A stretch of DNA of 64,000 nucleotides. It comes from JACCTU01 sp963848525 (lineage in GTDB: Bacteria > Actinomycetota > Thermoleophilia > Gaiellales > Gaiellaceae). The notes below the pieces were generated by a model. The model worked only from the letters and a program-made list of their open reading frames with translations, searched no databases and was not told the origin of the DNA. The stretch covers positions 496,001 through 560,000 of the forward strand of contig CAWKDZ010000003.1 of NCBI GenBank assembly GCA_963848525.1, in the 5' to 3' direction. The position numbers and the translations under genes were made by a program. Numbering within the stretch: position 1 is the stretch's first letter; every line of letters begins with the position of its first letter. Below are positions 1 to 9,066 of the stretch, piece after piece.

Positions 1-127
1 CGGTCGAGTCGATCACCCCGGCTGCGATCAGCGAGTCGTCGCGGCCCAGCTCCTCACCACCGGCCAGCGGGAAGTTGTCGGTCAGGAACTGCCTGACCGC
101 GTGCTCGATCGTCGCCTGTTCGGCCAT
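1..127 (-). CDS. Acyl carrier protein, N-terminal part (runs off the window edge)
   Basis: The 42 visible codons start at ATG 127 and read MAEQATIEHAVRQFL..., continuing through a DDSLIAAGVIDST stretch at the edge. The Ser of the GVIDST segment matches the phosphopantetheine attachment position of stand-alone carrier proteins that accompany AMP-dependent ligases. Such a protein would carry an acyl or aminoacyl group as a thioester in the cytoplasm. It is divergent from asnB and the acyl ligase, a common trio in surface-polysaccharide clusters, so the three may modify a sugar or peptide together (inference). Most of the gene lies outside the window. Confidence 0.75.
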   Translation of the reverse strand, partial: MAEQATIEHAVRQFLTDNFPLAGGEELGRDDSLIAAGVIDST

Positions 128-183
128 CTCGGACGCGCGAGTCTAGCAGCGAGAATCCGCTCTTCTCCTGGCCAGAGGCACAG

Positions 184-212
184 TTGCGAGGCCCTCGGGG
201 CGTTCCTATGCT
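184..212 (+). promoter_or_regulatory. Sigma-70-type promoter of asnB
   Basis: TTGCGA (184-189) and TATGCT (207-212) are separated by 17 bp and match -35/-10 elements at 4 of 6 positions each. The expected transcription start (about 219-222) lies downstream of GTG 213 and next to TTG 222, which favours the TTG start and a leaderless or nearly leaderless mRNA. Confidence 0.55.
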
Positions 213-221
213 GTGGACGAT

Positions 222-2246
222 TTGTGCGGCCTCGCCGGCATCTATTCGCGCGGCGGCCGGATCGCCTCGAGGGGGCTCCTGCTGAGCATGGCCGGGGAGC
301 TGCGACATCGCGGCCCCGACGGCACCGGCCTCTACGAGGACGGCCGCTTCGGCATGGTCAACACGCGCCTCGCGATCGTCGACCTGGCGGGGGGCGACCA
401 GCCGCTTTCGACCGAGGACGGCCGCTACTGGGTGATGCAGAACGGCGAGATCTACAACTGGATCGAGCTCCGCGACGAGCTGCTCGCGCTCGGTCACCGC
501 TTCGCGACGACGAGCGACACCGAGGTGATCGCACACGCGTACGCGCAGTGGGGCGCCGACTGCCTCTCGAAGCTGAACGGCGACTTCGCGTTCGCCGTCT
601 GGGACCGCGCGACGAACGAGCTCTTCCTTGCGCGCGACCGCTTCGGCGTGCGTCCGCTCTTCCTCGCCGAGCTCGACGGCGACCTCGTCTTCGCCTCCGA
701 GGCGAAGGCGATCCTCCGCCACCCCGCCGCGCGCCGGGAGCTCGACCCGGCCGGGCTCGTCGAGAGCCTGATGACGTGGGCCAACCTGCCCGAGCGCTCC
801 GCCTTCGCAGGCATCCGCGAGCTCGCGCCGGCGCACTACCTGCGCGTCGGGCCCGACGGCGCCTCCGAGGAGCGGCGCTGGTGGGACCTCGACTTCACGC
901 CGCGCGACGACGGCGCGTCCGACGACGAGCTGATCGCCGAGGTCGAGGAGCTGCTCTCGGACGCGACGCGCCTGCGCCTGCGCGCGGACGTCCCGGTCGG
1001 CGCGTACCTGAGCGGCGGCCTCGACTCGTCCGCGACCGCGGCGCTCGCGCGGCGGCACCTGACGAAGACGCTCTACTCGTTCGGGATCGGCTTCGAGGAC
1101 GAGCTCTACGACGAGAGCGAGTTCCAGGACCGGATGGCGGCCGAGCTCGGCACCGACCTGACGCGCGTCACCGTCGGCGCACGCGACATCGGCGAGCTGA
1201 TGCCTCGCGCGGTCGAGCTGTCCGAGAAGCCGACGCTGCGGACGGCGCTCGCGCCGCTGCTCCGCCTCTCGCGCGCCGTCCAGGACGCCGGGCTCAAGGT
1301 CGTGCTCACCGGCGAGGGCGCGGACGAGCTCTTCGCCGGCTACGACATCTTCCGCGAGGACAAGGTGCGCCGCTTCTGGGCGCGCGACCCGGAGTCGCGC
1401 TTGCGGCCGCTGCTGCTCGGCCGGCTGAACGCGTTCCTCGCGCGCGACCTCTCGCGGTCGGGCGCGTTCCTGACGAGCTTCTACGGGCGCGGGCTGACCG
1501 AGCTCGACGACCCGCTCTACAGCCACCGGATCCGCTTCGCGAACACCGCGCGGCTGCTCCGCCTGCTGCGGCCGGAGCTGCTCGCGCAGGCGACCGCCGA
1601 GGACGACCCGCTCGCGCGCCTGGTCGCCCGGCTTCCCGCCCGCTACGACGGCTTCAGCCCGCTCGGCAAGGCGCAGTACCTCGAGATCCAGAGCTTCCTC
1701 GAGGGCTACCTGCTGCACTCGCAGGGCGACCGGATGCTGATGGGGCACTCGATCGAAGGGCGCTTCCCGTTCCTCGACTACCGCGTCGCCGAGCTCGCTG
1801 CCCGGCTGCCGGACCGCCTGCGCCTCCGCGGCCTCGAGGAGAAGTACGCGCTGCGCAAGGCCGTCGCGCCCTTCCTCCCCGAGGAGGTGCACACGCGTAC
1901 CAAGCGCCCTTACCGCGCGCCCATCGGGCAGGTCTTCGCCGGGCCCGACGCACCGGAGTACGTCCGTGACCTGCTGCGGCCCGAGCGGATCGAGGACGCC
2001 GGCGTGCTCTCGGCCGAGGCGGTCGGGCGCGTCGTCGCCAAGTTCGAGGCGGCAGGCTCGGCGCGCGCGGGGGAGACCGACGAGATGGCGCTCGTCGGCG
2101 CCGTCTCGACGATGCTGCTGCACGAGCAGCTCGTCGCGCGCCCGTCGCTCGCGCCCGAGGCCGTGCCGACCAGGGTCGTCGTCGGCGCGCGCGTCGAACG
2201 GGGCGGAGTCCCGCCGCTGGCGCCCGTCGCGGAGGCCGTCGGTTGA
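222..2246 (+). CDS. asnB: Asparagine synthase (glutamine-hydrolysing), AsnB-type
   Basis: About 674 aa. The class II glutamine amidotransferase domain needs Cys as residue 2. Starting at TTG 222 gives Met-Cys-Gly-Leu-Ala-Gly, whereas the GTG at 213 would bury the catalytic Cys behind four residues, so 222 is chosen. The synthetase half has the ATP-pyrophosphatase loop SGGLDSS at about residues 265-271. The family transfers glutamine ammonia to an adenylated carboxylate. Next to an acyl carrier protein and an AMP ligase, the substrate may be a surface-polymer precursor rather than free aspartate (inference). Its stop overlaps the start of the ligase gene by 4 nt, so the two are probably translationally coupled. 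Confidence 0.88.
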   Translation: MCGLAGIYSRGGRIASRGLLLSMAGELRHRGPDGTGLYEDGRFGMVNTRLAIVDLAGGDQPLSTEDGRYWVMQNGEIYNWIELRDELLALGHRFATTSDTEVIAHAYAQWGADCLSKLNGDFAFAVWDRATNELFLARDRFGVRPLFLAELDGDLVFASEAKAILRHPAARRELDPAGLVESLMTWANLPERSAFAGIRELAPAHYLRVGPDGASEERRWWDLDFTPRDDGASDDELIAEVEELLSDATRLRLRADVPVGAYLSGGLDSSATAALARRHLTKTLYSFGIGFEDELYDESEFQDRMAAELGTDLTRVTVGARDIGELMPRAVELSEKPTLRTALAPLLRLSRAVQDAGLKVVLTGEGADELFAGYDIFREDKVRRFWARDPESRLRPLLLGRLNAFLARDLSRSGAFLTSFYGRGLTELDDPLYSHRIRFANTARLLRLLRPELLAQATAEDDPLARLVARLPARYDGFSPLGKAQYLEIQSFLEGYLLHSQGDRMLMGHSIEGRFPFLDYRVAELAARLPDRLRLRGLEEKYALRKAVAPFLPEEVHTRTKRPYRAPIGQVFAGPDAPEYVRDLLRPERIEDAGVLSAEAVGRVVAKFEAAGSARAGETDEMALVGAVSTMLLHEQLVARPSLAPEAVPTRVVVGARVERGGVPPLAPVAEAVG

Positions 2247-3758
2247 GCTGGACCCCGCCGCAGCGGCTCCTGCACGAGAGCCTCCTCGCCGCTGCCGCCG
2301 ACACTCCCGGCAAGCCGGCGCTCGTCGCCGACAAACGCAGCTGGAGCTACGCCGAGCTCGAGGACGCGACGCTGCGCCTCGCGCGCGCGCTCCAGGACGC
2401 CGGGCTCGAGCGTGGCGACCGCGTCGTCGTCTTCATGGACAACACCGCGGAATGCGCGATCTCGATCTTCGCTGCGCTCGCCGCGGGCGGCGTCTTCGTC
2501 GTCGCTAACCCGCAGACGAAGGCCGACAAGCTCGCGTACATGCTCGAGGACAGCGAGGCGGCGTTCCTGCTCACGGAGGAGAGCCTTGCGCGCGTCTGGC
2601 GGGCCGCGGTCGAGGGCGCCACGTCTCTCCACGTGATCGACGACGTCGGCGCGATGCTGACCGGGTCGACGCCGGAGCCGCGCGACCTCGGCACGATCCC
2701 GAAGGACCTCGCGGCGCTGATCTACACGTCGGGGAGCACCGGCAACCCGAAGGGCGTGATGATGGCGCACGAGAACATGGTCTTCGCGGCCGGGAGCATT
2801 GCGCAGTACCTGCGCCTCTCGGACGACGACCGGATCATCAACGTCCTGCCGCTCGCGTTCGACTACGGCCTCTACCAGCTGCTGATGGCGATGCGGATCG
2901 GCGGCACGCTGATCCTCGAGCGCTCGTTCGCGTTCCCCGCGCAGACGCTGAAGCGGATCGAGGAGGAGCAGGTCACCGTCTTTCCGGGCGTGCCGACCGT
3001 GTACGCGACGCTCCTCTCGACGAAGACGCGCACGCCGCACGAGAGCGTGCGTCGCGTGACGAACACCGCGGCTGCGCTCCCGCCCGCGTTCCACGACGGG
3101 CTGCACGAGCTCTTCCCGAACGCGCTGATCTTCCGCATGTACGGGCTGACCGAGTGCAAGCGCGTCAGCTACCTCGAGCCCGAGCTCGTCGACGAGAAGC
3201 CGACGTCCGTCGGCCGCCCGATCCCCGGCACCGAGGCGTTCGTCCTCGACCAGGAAGGCCGGCCGGTGCAGCCGGGCGAGACGGGGATCCTGCACGTGCG
3301 CGGCCCGCACGTGATGGCCGGCTACTGGCGGTCGCCCGAGCTGAGCGCGCACATGCTCAAGGACGGCCCCGTGCCGGGCGAGCGGATGCTCTGCACGCAC
3401 GACAACTTCACGATCGACGAGGACGGCTTCCTCTACTTCGTCGGCCGTACCGACGACATCATCAAGACGCGCGGCGAGAAGGTCAGCCCGATCGAGGTCG
3501 AGAACGCGCTCCACGCGATCGAGGGCGTGCGCGAGGCCGCCGTGATCGGGATCCCCGACGAGATCCTGGGCGAGGCGATCCGCGCCTACGTCGTGCTCGA
3601 CGAGGGCGCCGAGCTCGGCGAGCAGGAGGTCGTCGCCGCGAGCCGGACCCGGCTCGAGAGCTTCATGGTCCCGCGGGAGGTCGTCTTCGTCGACGACCTG
3701 CCCAAGACGCGACACGGGGAAGGTCAGGAAGAAGAGCCTGCGCGAGCCGGTGGCGTAG
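2243..3758 (+). CDS. AMP-dependent acyl-CoA/acyl-ACP synthetase, frameshifted near the C-terminus
   Basis: ANL-superfamily adenylate-forming ligase. The P-loop-like signature YTSGSTGNPKG lies near residue 165, followed by MYGLTE and GRTDDIIKTRGEKV. Translation starts at TTG 2243, overlapping the asnB stop. Near the end a run of four G (3716-3719) breaks the frame exactly in the conserved PKTxxGK motif. Removing one G restores KTRHGKVRKKSLREPVA and a stop at 3756-3758, giving about 504 aa, the usual family length. As written, the protein loses the catalytic Lys and reads on to 3964. The intact enzyme would activate a carboxylic acid as acyl-AMP and load it on CoA or on the neighbouring carrier protein. 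Whether the extra G is real is unknown. Confidence 0.8.
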
Positions 3759-4401
3759 GCCCCCGGACGGCCATGAGGCTCTTGGTCAGGCCGAAGCGCT
3801 TCTCCTTGTGGAGCTCGGCCTCGGGGAACAACCGGCGGAACTCCCCCGCCGAGAGGAGGGTGGTCTCGTACCAGTCGCCCTTCTTACGGAAGCCCATCGT
3901 GAAGCGCTGGTTCAGTGCCCTGAGTGCGCGCTCGGGCAGCCAGTGGACGAACGGCATCTGGTAGTGCGGCTCGATCGGGAACCACTTGTTCGGGGTCTGC
4001 ACGAAGTAGCGCTCGCCGACGCGCCGGATCTCGTTCGCGAAGGCGGGCTGGAGCTCCTTCGGGACGTGCTCGATCACCGAGTTCGAGAACACGATCGGAA
4101 ACTCGCGATCCGAGAACGGCAGCTGCGTGCCGTCCGCCTGCATCACCGTGACGTTCTCGCCGCTGAGCCAGCCGGCGCCGTCGATGCTCAGGTCGACCGC
4201 CGTGATCGGGTTCGTCTTGTTGAAGCGCTCGAGCGCGCTGCCCTCGCCCGCGCCGACGTCGAGGATCGGCTCGTCGGGCTTCACCGCGCACTCGTCGAGG
4301 AACAGCCGGTAACGCTCCTCGCGCCAGCGCCGGACCGTCTCGCTGCCCTTGGCCCACGCGCGGGTGCGGGAGCGCAGCCGCTCACCGAGGCCCGGGCTCA
4401 C
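3724..4401 (-). CDS. Class I SAM-dependent methyltransferase
   Basis: 225 aa. A Rossmann motif I (LDVGAGEGSAL) lies near residue 48, followed by an acidic strand-2 end (ITAVDLS), VMQADGTQLPF as motif II and IVFSNSVIEHV as the post-motif segment. This arrangement is typical of Methyltransf_11/25 family small-molecule or glycan methyltransferases. It starts at GTG 4401, 4 nt after the stop of the RTX/beta-helix gene on the same strand, so the two probably share an mRNA. Its 3' end overlaps the end of the acyl ligase gene by 35 nt, tail to tail. The substrate is not evident; location in a surface-polysaccharide cluster suggests a sugar or lipid (inference). Confidence 0.75.
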   Translation of the reverse strand: MSPGLGERLRSRTRAWAKGSETVRRWREERYRLFLDECAVKPDEPILDVGAGEGSALERFNKTNPITAVDLSIDGAGWLSGENVTVMQADGTQLPFSDREFPIVFSNSVIEHVPKELQPAFANEIRRVGERYFVQTPNKWFPIEPHYQMPFVHWLPERALRALNQRFTMGFRKKGDWYETTLLSAGEFRRLFPEAELHKEKRFGLTKSLMAVRGPTPPARAGSSS

Positions 4402-4405
4402 GAGG

Positions 4406-5467
4406 TCAGGGCGTCGAGCCCTTGCCGGTGACGTTCCTGCACGACGGGTGGTTCCGCGGCAGCGTCCGGTTGTTCACGTCCACGCGCTCCACGGCGCCCG
4501 GCTCGATCCGCACCGCGCGGAAGCGGCCCGTGCAGATCGTGGTGTTCCGCGCGCCCGAGCGAAGCGAGGGCGCGTAGAAGAGCGTCTGGCCCGAGTTCGG
4601 GCCCAGCACGCATCCGTCGCAGACGATGTCGGTCGGCGTCGACGCCTGCGCACCGCCGCGGCTGAGGAAGAGGTTCGAGTTGCCGAGGCAGTCGATCTTG
4701 AGACCGCGGAACGTGATCCGGTGGCCGCCCATCGCCTGGATGCCGTCCTGGTGGTAGTCACCGAAGATGTCGTGGCACTTGACGTACCCGGACTCGATCA
4801 CGAAGTCGTGAGCGACCGTGCCTCGGTTCTGGACCTTGATCCCGTCGCCCGTCCACGTCTCGAGCTCGAGACGTCCGACGCGGCCCGTGCAGTTCTGGTC
4901 GATGCGCACGGCGTCGTCGACCTTGGTTCGCAGCGTGACCCTTACGAGGTCGAGGTTGACCGGCCCGGTGCAGGCCCAGGACTGGTCGGTCAGGATGACC
5001 GACTGCCCCGTCGGCGGCGGCGACGGAACCGGGATCGCCGGGCAGTCGCGGGCGACGGTGTCGATCGCGTCCTTGATGACGACGTCGCGTCCGGTGCCGC
5101 ACGAGATGAAGTCGCGCTGGCCGTCGCGGGCGCTGATGCGGTCGTTCCCCGCTCCTCCTCGCAGCTGGTCGCGGCCGGCACCGCCGACGAGCAGGTCGCC
5201 GCCGGCGCCTCCCTCGAGGCGGTCGTCGCCGCGGTAGCCGAAGAGGCGGTCCTTGCCGCCGAACCCCTTGATCACGTCGGACCCGGGTGTGCCCCGCAGC
5301 AGGTCGGCGCGAGGAGTGCCGTTGATCGCCTTCGTGGACTTCGCCGCCGTCTGGTTGAGCACGGCGCCGGCCACGAGGACGACGAGTGCCCCGAGTGCGA
5401 TGCGCGTCGCGAAGCCGGTGCGAGCGAACCCGCCCCGTCTGCGCGGAGGCGGTGCTGAATCCCCCAT
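4406..5467 (-). CDS. Membrane-anchored RTX-repeat / right-handed beta-helix protein
   Basis: 353 aa. An N-terminal signal anchor (about residues 20-40, after an Arg-rich start) is followed by four or five GGxGxDxL nonapeptides (about residues 60-110) that bind Ca2+ in RTX proteins. A short Pro linker leads to a Cys-containing beta-helix domain with the motif YHQDGIQAMGGHRITFRGL. That HQDG-Q-GG-ITFR block also occurs in the next two genes, so the three are paralogous in their C-terminal domain. Pectate-lyase-like beta-helices bind or cleave polysaccharide, but no catalytic set can be assigned here. It is most likely a surface-exposed carbohydrate-binding protein (inference). Confidence 0.7.
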   Translation of the reverse strand: MGDSAPPPRRRGGFARTGFATRIALGALVVLVAGAVLNQTAAKSTKAINGTPRADLLRGTPGSDVIKGFGGKDRLFGYRGDDRLEGGAGGDLLVGGAGRDQLRGGAGNDRISARDGQRDFISCGTGRDVVIKDAIDTVARDCPAIPVPSPPPTGQSVILTDQSWACTGPVNLDLVRVTLRTKVDDAVRIDQNCTGRVGRLELETWTGDGIKVQNRGTVAHDFVIESGYVKCHDIFGDYHQDGIQAMGGHRITFRGLKIDCLGNSNLFLSRGGAQASTPTDIVCDGCVLGPNSGQTLFYAPSLRSGARNTTICTGRFRAVRIEPGAVERVDVNNRTLPRNHPSCRNVTGKGSTP

Positions 5468-5543
5468 GACCCATACGAAGGTAGCAAGGTCTCGTCGGGG
5501 CGGCCCCCGTAAATCAGTCTAGGCTTGGAGGCGAGCGGCTCGC

Positions 5544-6719
5544 TCAGGGGCCCCAGCGGCGGAGCGTCCCGCTCCAGCGCTGGCAAACGAGGTTGCTCGT
5601 CACGCCGCCCCAGGCCGAGCGAATGTCGCATGGCGCCGAGACAGCGTACGTCTGCCGCTGCACACATACCGGAGCGCCGCCCGTGCGGAAGCTCGCGTCG
5701 CGCACGTCCGCGCCCGGGCTCGCCCAGCCGGCCAGCAGCGCGTGGTTGCACGCGATGAACTTCCCTCCGGCCACGTCGACGTTCGTCGAGGAACCCGAGT
5801 AGAAGAATGCGCCGCCGGCGCCCTGGCAGGTGGCGAGACCGGCGTCGTAGTTGCCGATCTCGAAGTTGCGGAACGTGATGTTCGTCCCGCCGAGCACCTG
5901 GACGCCGTCCTGGTGTGCGGCGCCGTACCTCGGCCCGCAGTTCGCGCGCCCCTCGATCTGGAGGTTCGAGGCGCCGGGATGGGCGTTCATGATCCGGATC
6001 GCGTCGTCGCCGGGGCCGTAGGTGGTTCCGTCACCGCGGATGTCGAGAACCAGGTCGGTGGCGTTCGTGCCGTCACCGATGCAGCCGGCTCCGAGCTGGA
6101 CGGCGCCTGCGCCGCCCGACGGGACGAGCTGCCGGGTGTAGAGCATCACGACCCGGAGCGGCAGCCCGCGCGTGGCGTAGTCCCTGATCGGCCGGGTGCA
6201 GCGCCAGAAGGTGTCGGTGAAGGTCAGCGTGGTGCCGGTGCCTGACGGCGGCGGAGGCGGCGGGGGCGGCGGCGGAGGCGGAGGCGGAGGCGGAGGTGCC
6301 GGAGCCGGTGCAGGAGCCGGGGCCGGTGCCGGGGCAGGTGCGGGGGCAGGGGCCGGCTGACTGGAGCCGGTCACCGTGAACTCGAAGCGGCTGTAGTACG
6401 TCCCGGATGCGGTCGTGAACGAGATGCGCCCGCTGGTCGCGCCCTGCGGCACGACCGCCTTGAGCATCGTGGGCGCGGTCTGAATGGCGGGTGCGTCGGT
6501 GCCGTGGAAGCGGATCGTCTGCACGCCCTCGAAGTACTCGCCCGCGAAGGTCACCGTCGTTCCGGGCGGACCGGAGATCGGCGACATCGCCCTCAGCGTC
6601 GGAAGCTGCTCGGCTGCGAACGACGACGAGACCGGCGCCAGGATCATCACCAGCGCGCCTGTTGCGAGTGCAGCGGCGCGGGCGCGGCGAGTCTGGCGGC
6701 TGGTGGGTGCGGCTCCCAC
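5544..6719 (-). CDS. Secreted IPT/TIG-domain, Pro-linker, beta-helix protein
   Basis: 391 aa from GTG 6719. A signal peptide ends near SSSFAAEQ (about residue 36). An IPT/TIG immunoglobulin-like domain follows (SPISGPPGTTVTFAG, about residues 46-115), then an Ala-Pro repeat merging into 16 consecutive prolines, then the same beta-helix domain as its neighbours (TFTDTFWRC... HQDGVQVLGGTNITFR). The Pro-rich segment should form a stiff extended spacer that lifts the beta-helix off the cell surface. The C-terminal domain is very close to that of the next gene, indicating a recent tandem duplication with exchange of the N-terminal part. Function unknown. Confidence 0.7.
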   Translation of the reverse strand: MGAAPTSRQTRRARAAALATGALVMILAPVSSSFAAEQLPTLRAMSPISGPPGTTVTFAGEYFEGVQTIRFHGTDAPAIQTAPTMLKAVVPQGATSGRISFTTASGTYYSRFEFTVTGSSQPAPAPAPAPAPAPAPAPAPAPPPPPPPPPPPPPPPPPSGTGTTLTFTDTFWRCTRPIRDYATRGLPLRVVMLYTRQLVPSGGAGAVQLGAGCIGDGTNATDLVLDIRGDGTTYGPGDDAIRIMNAHPGASNLQIEGRANCGPRYGAAHQDGVQVLGGTNITFRNFEIGNYDAGLATCQGAGGAFFYSGSSTNVDVAGGKFIACNHALLAGWASPGADVRDASFRTGGAPVCVQRQTYAVSAPCDIRSAWGGVTSNLVCQRWSGTLRRWGP

Positions 6720-6791
6720 GAGGATGTTGATCGATCCGCGGGGCGCTACTCACGATCCCTCGTGTCAGGGAACCGCACGTCATTTGTGACG

Positions 6792-6820
6792 AGAAAGGGG
6801 CGCCCGAGGCGCCCCTTTCT
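6792..6820 (-). terminator. Stem-loop terminator downstream of the 657-aa beta-helix gene
   Basis: A perfect 13-bp inverted repeat (AGAAAGGGGCGCC / GGCGCCCCTTTCT) with a 3-nt loop lies 22 bp after the stop of the gene ending at 6842. No long U tract follows, as is common for high-GC actinobacterial terminators. Confidence 0.7.
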
Positions 6821-6841
6821 GTCAGCCGTTCTCGAGTTGCG

Positions 6842-8815
6842 TCACTCCCAGCGGTCGAGGCTCCAGTTCCAGCGCTGGCAGGTGAGGCCCGACGTCGTCA
6901 CACCTGATCCGAGCACCGGGCCGATGCAGGCGGGGGAGCCCGCATAGCCGACGCAGACCGGGTCGGTCCCGTCGCTGCGGCCGGAGCGGAACATCGCCCC
7001 GGAGACGTGGCCGGACGGTGCGCCCGCGAACAGCGAGTGGTTGCAGGCGATGAACTTCCCACCCTCGACGCGGATGTTGGAGCTGTTCATCGAGTAGAAG
7101 AACGCTCCGCCCGCGCCCTGGCAGGTGGAGAGGCCGGCGTCGTAGTTGCCGATCTGGAAGTTGCGGAACGTGATGTTCGTCCCGCCCAGTACCTGCACGC
7201 CGTCCTGGTGTGACCCGACCGCCCGCGGGCCGCAGTTGGCACGACCCTCGATCTGCAGGTTAGACGCGCCCGGAAGGTCGTTCATGATCCGGATCGCGTC
7301 GTCGCCGGGGCCATAGGTGCGTCCGTCACCCCGGATGTCGAGGACGAGATCGGTGGCGTTCGTGCCGTCACCGACGCAACCGGCCCCGAGCTGCACTGCG
7401 CCCGCGCCACCCGGCGGCAACATGATCCGGGTGTAGTTCATCACGATGCGCAGCGGCAACCCGTTGACCGCGTAGTCGCGGATCGGCCGCGAGCAGCGCC
7501 ACCACGTGTCCGTGAACGTCAGCGTCGTCCCCCCGCCCGAGGGCGGCGGAGGCGGCGGCGGAGGCGGAGGCGGAGGCGGTGGAGGCGGTGGAGGCGGCGG
7601 CGGAGGCGGCGGAGGAGGCGGAGGCGGAGGCGGAGGCGGAGGCGGAGGCGGAGGCGGAGGACTCCCGCCCGTGCCGGTGACCACGCTCGTCGGCTCCGAA
7701 CGCACCACGCGCGATCCGACCTGGTTTCTCGCCAGCACGGCGAGCCTCAGCCGGCGCCCGGAGTCGGCGGACACGAGCCTGTAGCTCGTCCCGGTCGCTC
7801 CGGAGATGCTCTCGCACGAGGTGCCGCTCGAATTGCACCGGAGCCACCTGAACGCATACGTGATCGGCGGCGTGCCGCTCCACGTCCCGCTCGACCCCTG
7901 CAGGGTCGAGCCGACGCTGGTCGGGCCCGAGATCGAGGGAGCCCGGACGATCGCTACCGCGGCCGGCGCCGTGGGCGCGGCCGGGGCGGCCGGCGCCGTG
8001 GGCGCGGCCGGGGCAGCCGGCTGGGCACCGCCCCCGGACGGCTGGGCACCGCCCCCGGACGGCTCGGGTGACGAGGACGTCGCAGGCGCGATCGGGAGGA
8101 CCAGGCTGCCGCTGACGGATCCGACCCGCCCGCCGGTCGCGTAGCGAAGCGCGACGAGCTGCCCGACGGCGCACCCGACTCGACCACCACGTGCCTCGGC
8201 CCACCACGTGCCGGTGTTCCCGGCGGCGTTCGCGGGCGCGTCCATCGTGGAGATGATCACGCCCCCGCGGCCGGGCGACTTCGCGACGGCGCGGCGAACT
8301 GTTCCCTTCTGGAGCTTGATTCGATTGCCGGTCGTCCGGCCGAGGAACCCGACGACGATGGCACCCGCCGCGTCGACCGACGCGCCGGGAGCACCGAGCA
8401 CCCGTGCACGCCGCGACGCCTTGCCGGTGTGCGACGTCACGGGACTGCCGACGTCGACCCCGCGGTACGCGACGATGCTTCCTGCGGCCTTCGTCCTAGC
8501 GCCGAACCTCCACTGGAACTTCATCGGGTCGCTCGGTACGAGGACCTTCACGTACACGGCTTGCGTGAGCGCTCTCTTGCCGCGGCCGCATGTCGTCCTG
8601 CGGATGAGCGCCCAACCGGCCGGCGCGACGATCGCCCGTTTCGCGCCGATCCGGGCCGCGATGCCCGCGGCCATTACGTCCCCTGCTGCTGTCGCCGGGG
8701 CCCTGCTGACGGTCAACGTGCCCTTTGGTCCCTTCGTCGCGGCGTCGGGCGCCGCTGTCGCCGCGGAGACTGCAGCCAAGAGCGTCACTGCTGCGGCGGC
8801 TGCGACAGTCCTCAT
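6842..8815 (-). CDS. Large secreted multidomain protein with 40-proline linker and beta-helix
   Basis: 657 aa. Start ATG 8815 is chosen because a GGGGGG Shine-Dalgarno-like run precedes it and a signal peptide (MRTVAAAAAVTLLAAVSAATAA) follows directly; an upstream in-frame start would put 38 charged residues ahead of it. After the signal comes a beta-sandwich module (about residues 30-230) of the PAGWxLIRR...AYRGVD type seen in secreted actinobacterial proteins. Next is an Ala-Pro-rich linker, an Ig-like module (SGTWSGTPPITYAFRW...), 40 uninterrupted prolines, and the HQDG beta-helix shared with the two genes downstream. Probably cell-wall exposed; biochemical role unknown. Confidence 0.7.
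   Translation of the reverse strand: MRTVAAAAAVTLLAAVSAATAAPDAATKGPKGTLTVSRAPATAAGDVMAAGIAARIGAKRAIVAPAGWALIRRTTCGRGKRALTQAVYVKVLVPSDPMKFQWRFGARTKAAGSIVAYRGVDVGSPVTSHTGKASRRARVLGAPGASVDAAGAIVVGFLGRTTGNRIKLQKGTVRRAVAKSPGRGGVIISTMDAPANAAGNTGTWWAEARGGRVGCAVGQLVALRYATGGRVGSVSGSLVLPIAPATSSSPEPSGGGAQPSGGGAQPAAPAAPTAPAAPAAPTAPAAVAIVRAPSISGPTSVGSTLQGSSGTWSGTPPITYAFRWLRCNSSGTSCESISGATGTSYRLVSADSGRRLRLAVLARNQVGSRVVRSEPTSVVTGTGGSPPPPPPPPPPPPPPPPPPPPPPPPPPPPPPPPPPPPPPPPSGGGTTLTFTDTWWRCSRPIRDYAVNGLPLRIVMNYTRIMLPPGGAGAVQLGAGCVGDGTNATDLVLDIRGDGRTYGPGDDAIRIMNDLPGASNLQIEGRANCGPRAVGSHQDGVQVLGGTNITFRNFQIGNYDAGLSTCQGAGGAFFYSMNSSNIRVEGGKFIACNHSLFAGAPSGHVSGAMFRSGRSDGTDPVCVGYAGSPACIGPVLGSGVTTSGLTCQRWNWSLDRWE
7541..7660 (-). 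repeat. Tract coding for 40 consecutive prolines
   Basis: Forty triplets in the reading frame of the 657-aa gene are all CCN (CCG, CCT, CCA, CCC mixed), appearing on the + strand as GGAGGC/GGCGGT-type repeats. Mixed codons show it is not a single simple-sequence expansion. Such a run would need EF-P for translation; no efp gene lies in the window. Confidence 0.9.
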
Positions 8816-9066
8816 GAATTCCCCCCAACATGATCGAAGGTACCCCTGGCCTAAGGCGGATCTGGGCTCCACCGTGATTCGCCTGGGAACGGTCGTTCGT
8901 GATCCCCGGCGAGATTCCTCGGACTGCACTCGTGCCGAAGCCGACGCTGGGACTTGACGGCGTCGCAGCGAATCAGCGTGTCCCGGGGTGGGCGGCCGGC
9001 CGGAGGCACGAAGCGGGCACCATAACGACCCGGTCCGACGGACGCTGGCGCAACCGACGGTCGGGC

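Noticed and set aside
54..2123. Very long open frame on the - strand opposite asnB and similar antisense frames elsewhere
   Set aside because: High GC content opens antisense frames; the translated sequences are Arg/Ala/Pro-rich without motifs, while the + strand holds a complete AsnB.
6240..7662. CRISPR array or tandem DNA repeat
   Set aside because: The repeats are proline and Ala-Pro codons within secreted proteins, without spacers or direct-repeat units of CRISPR type.
7506..7784. Poly-Gly open frame on the + strand
   Set aside because: It is the antisense of the proline tract; no start context or homology.
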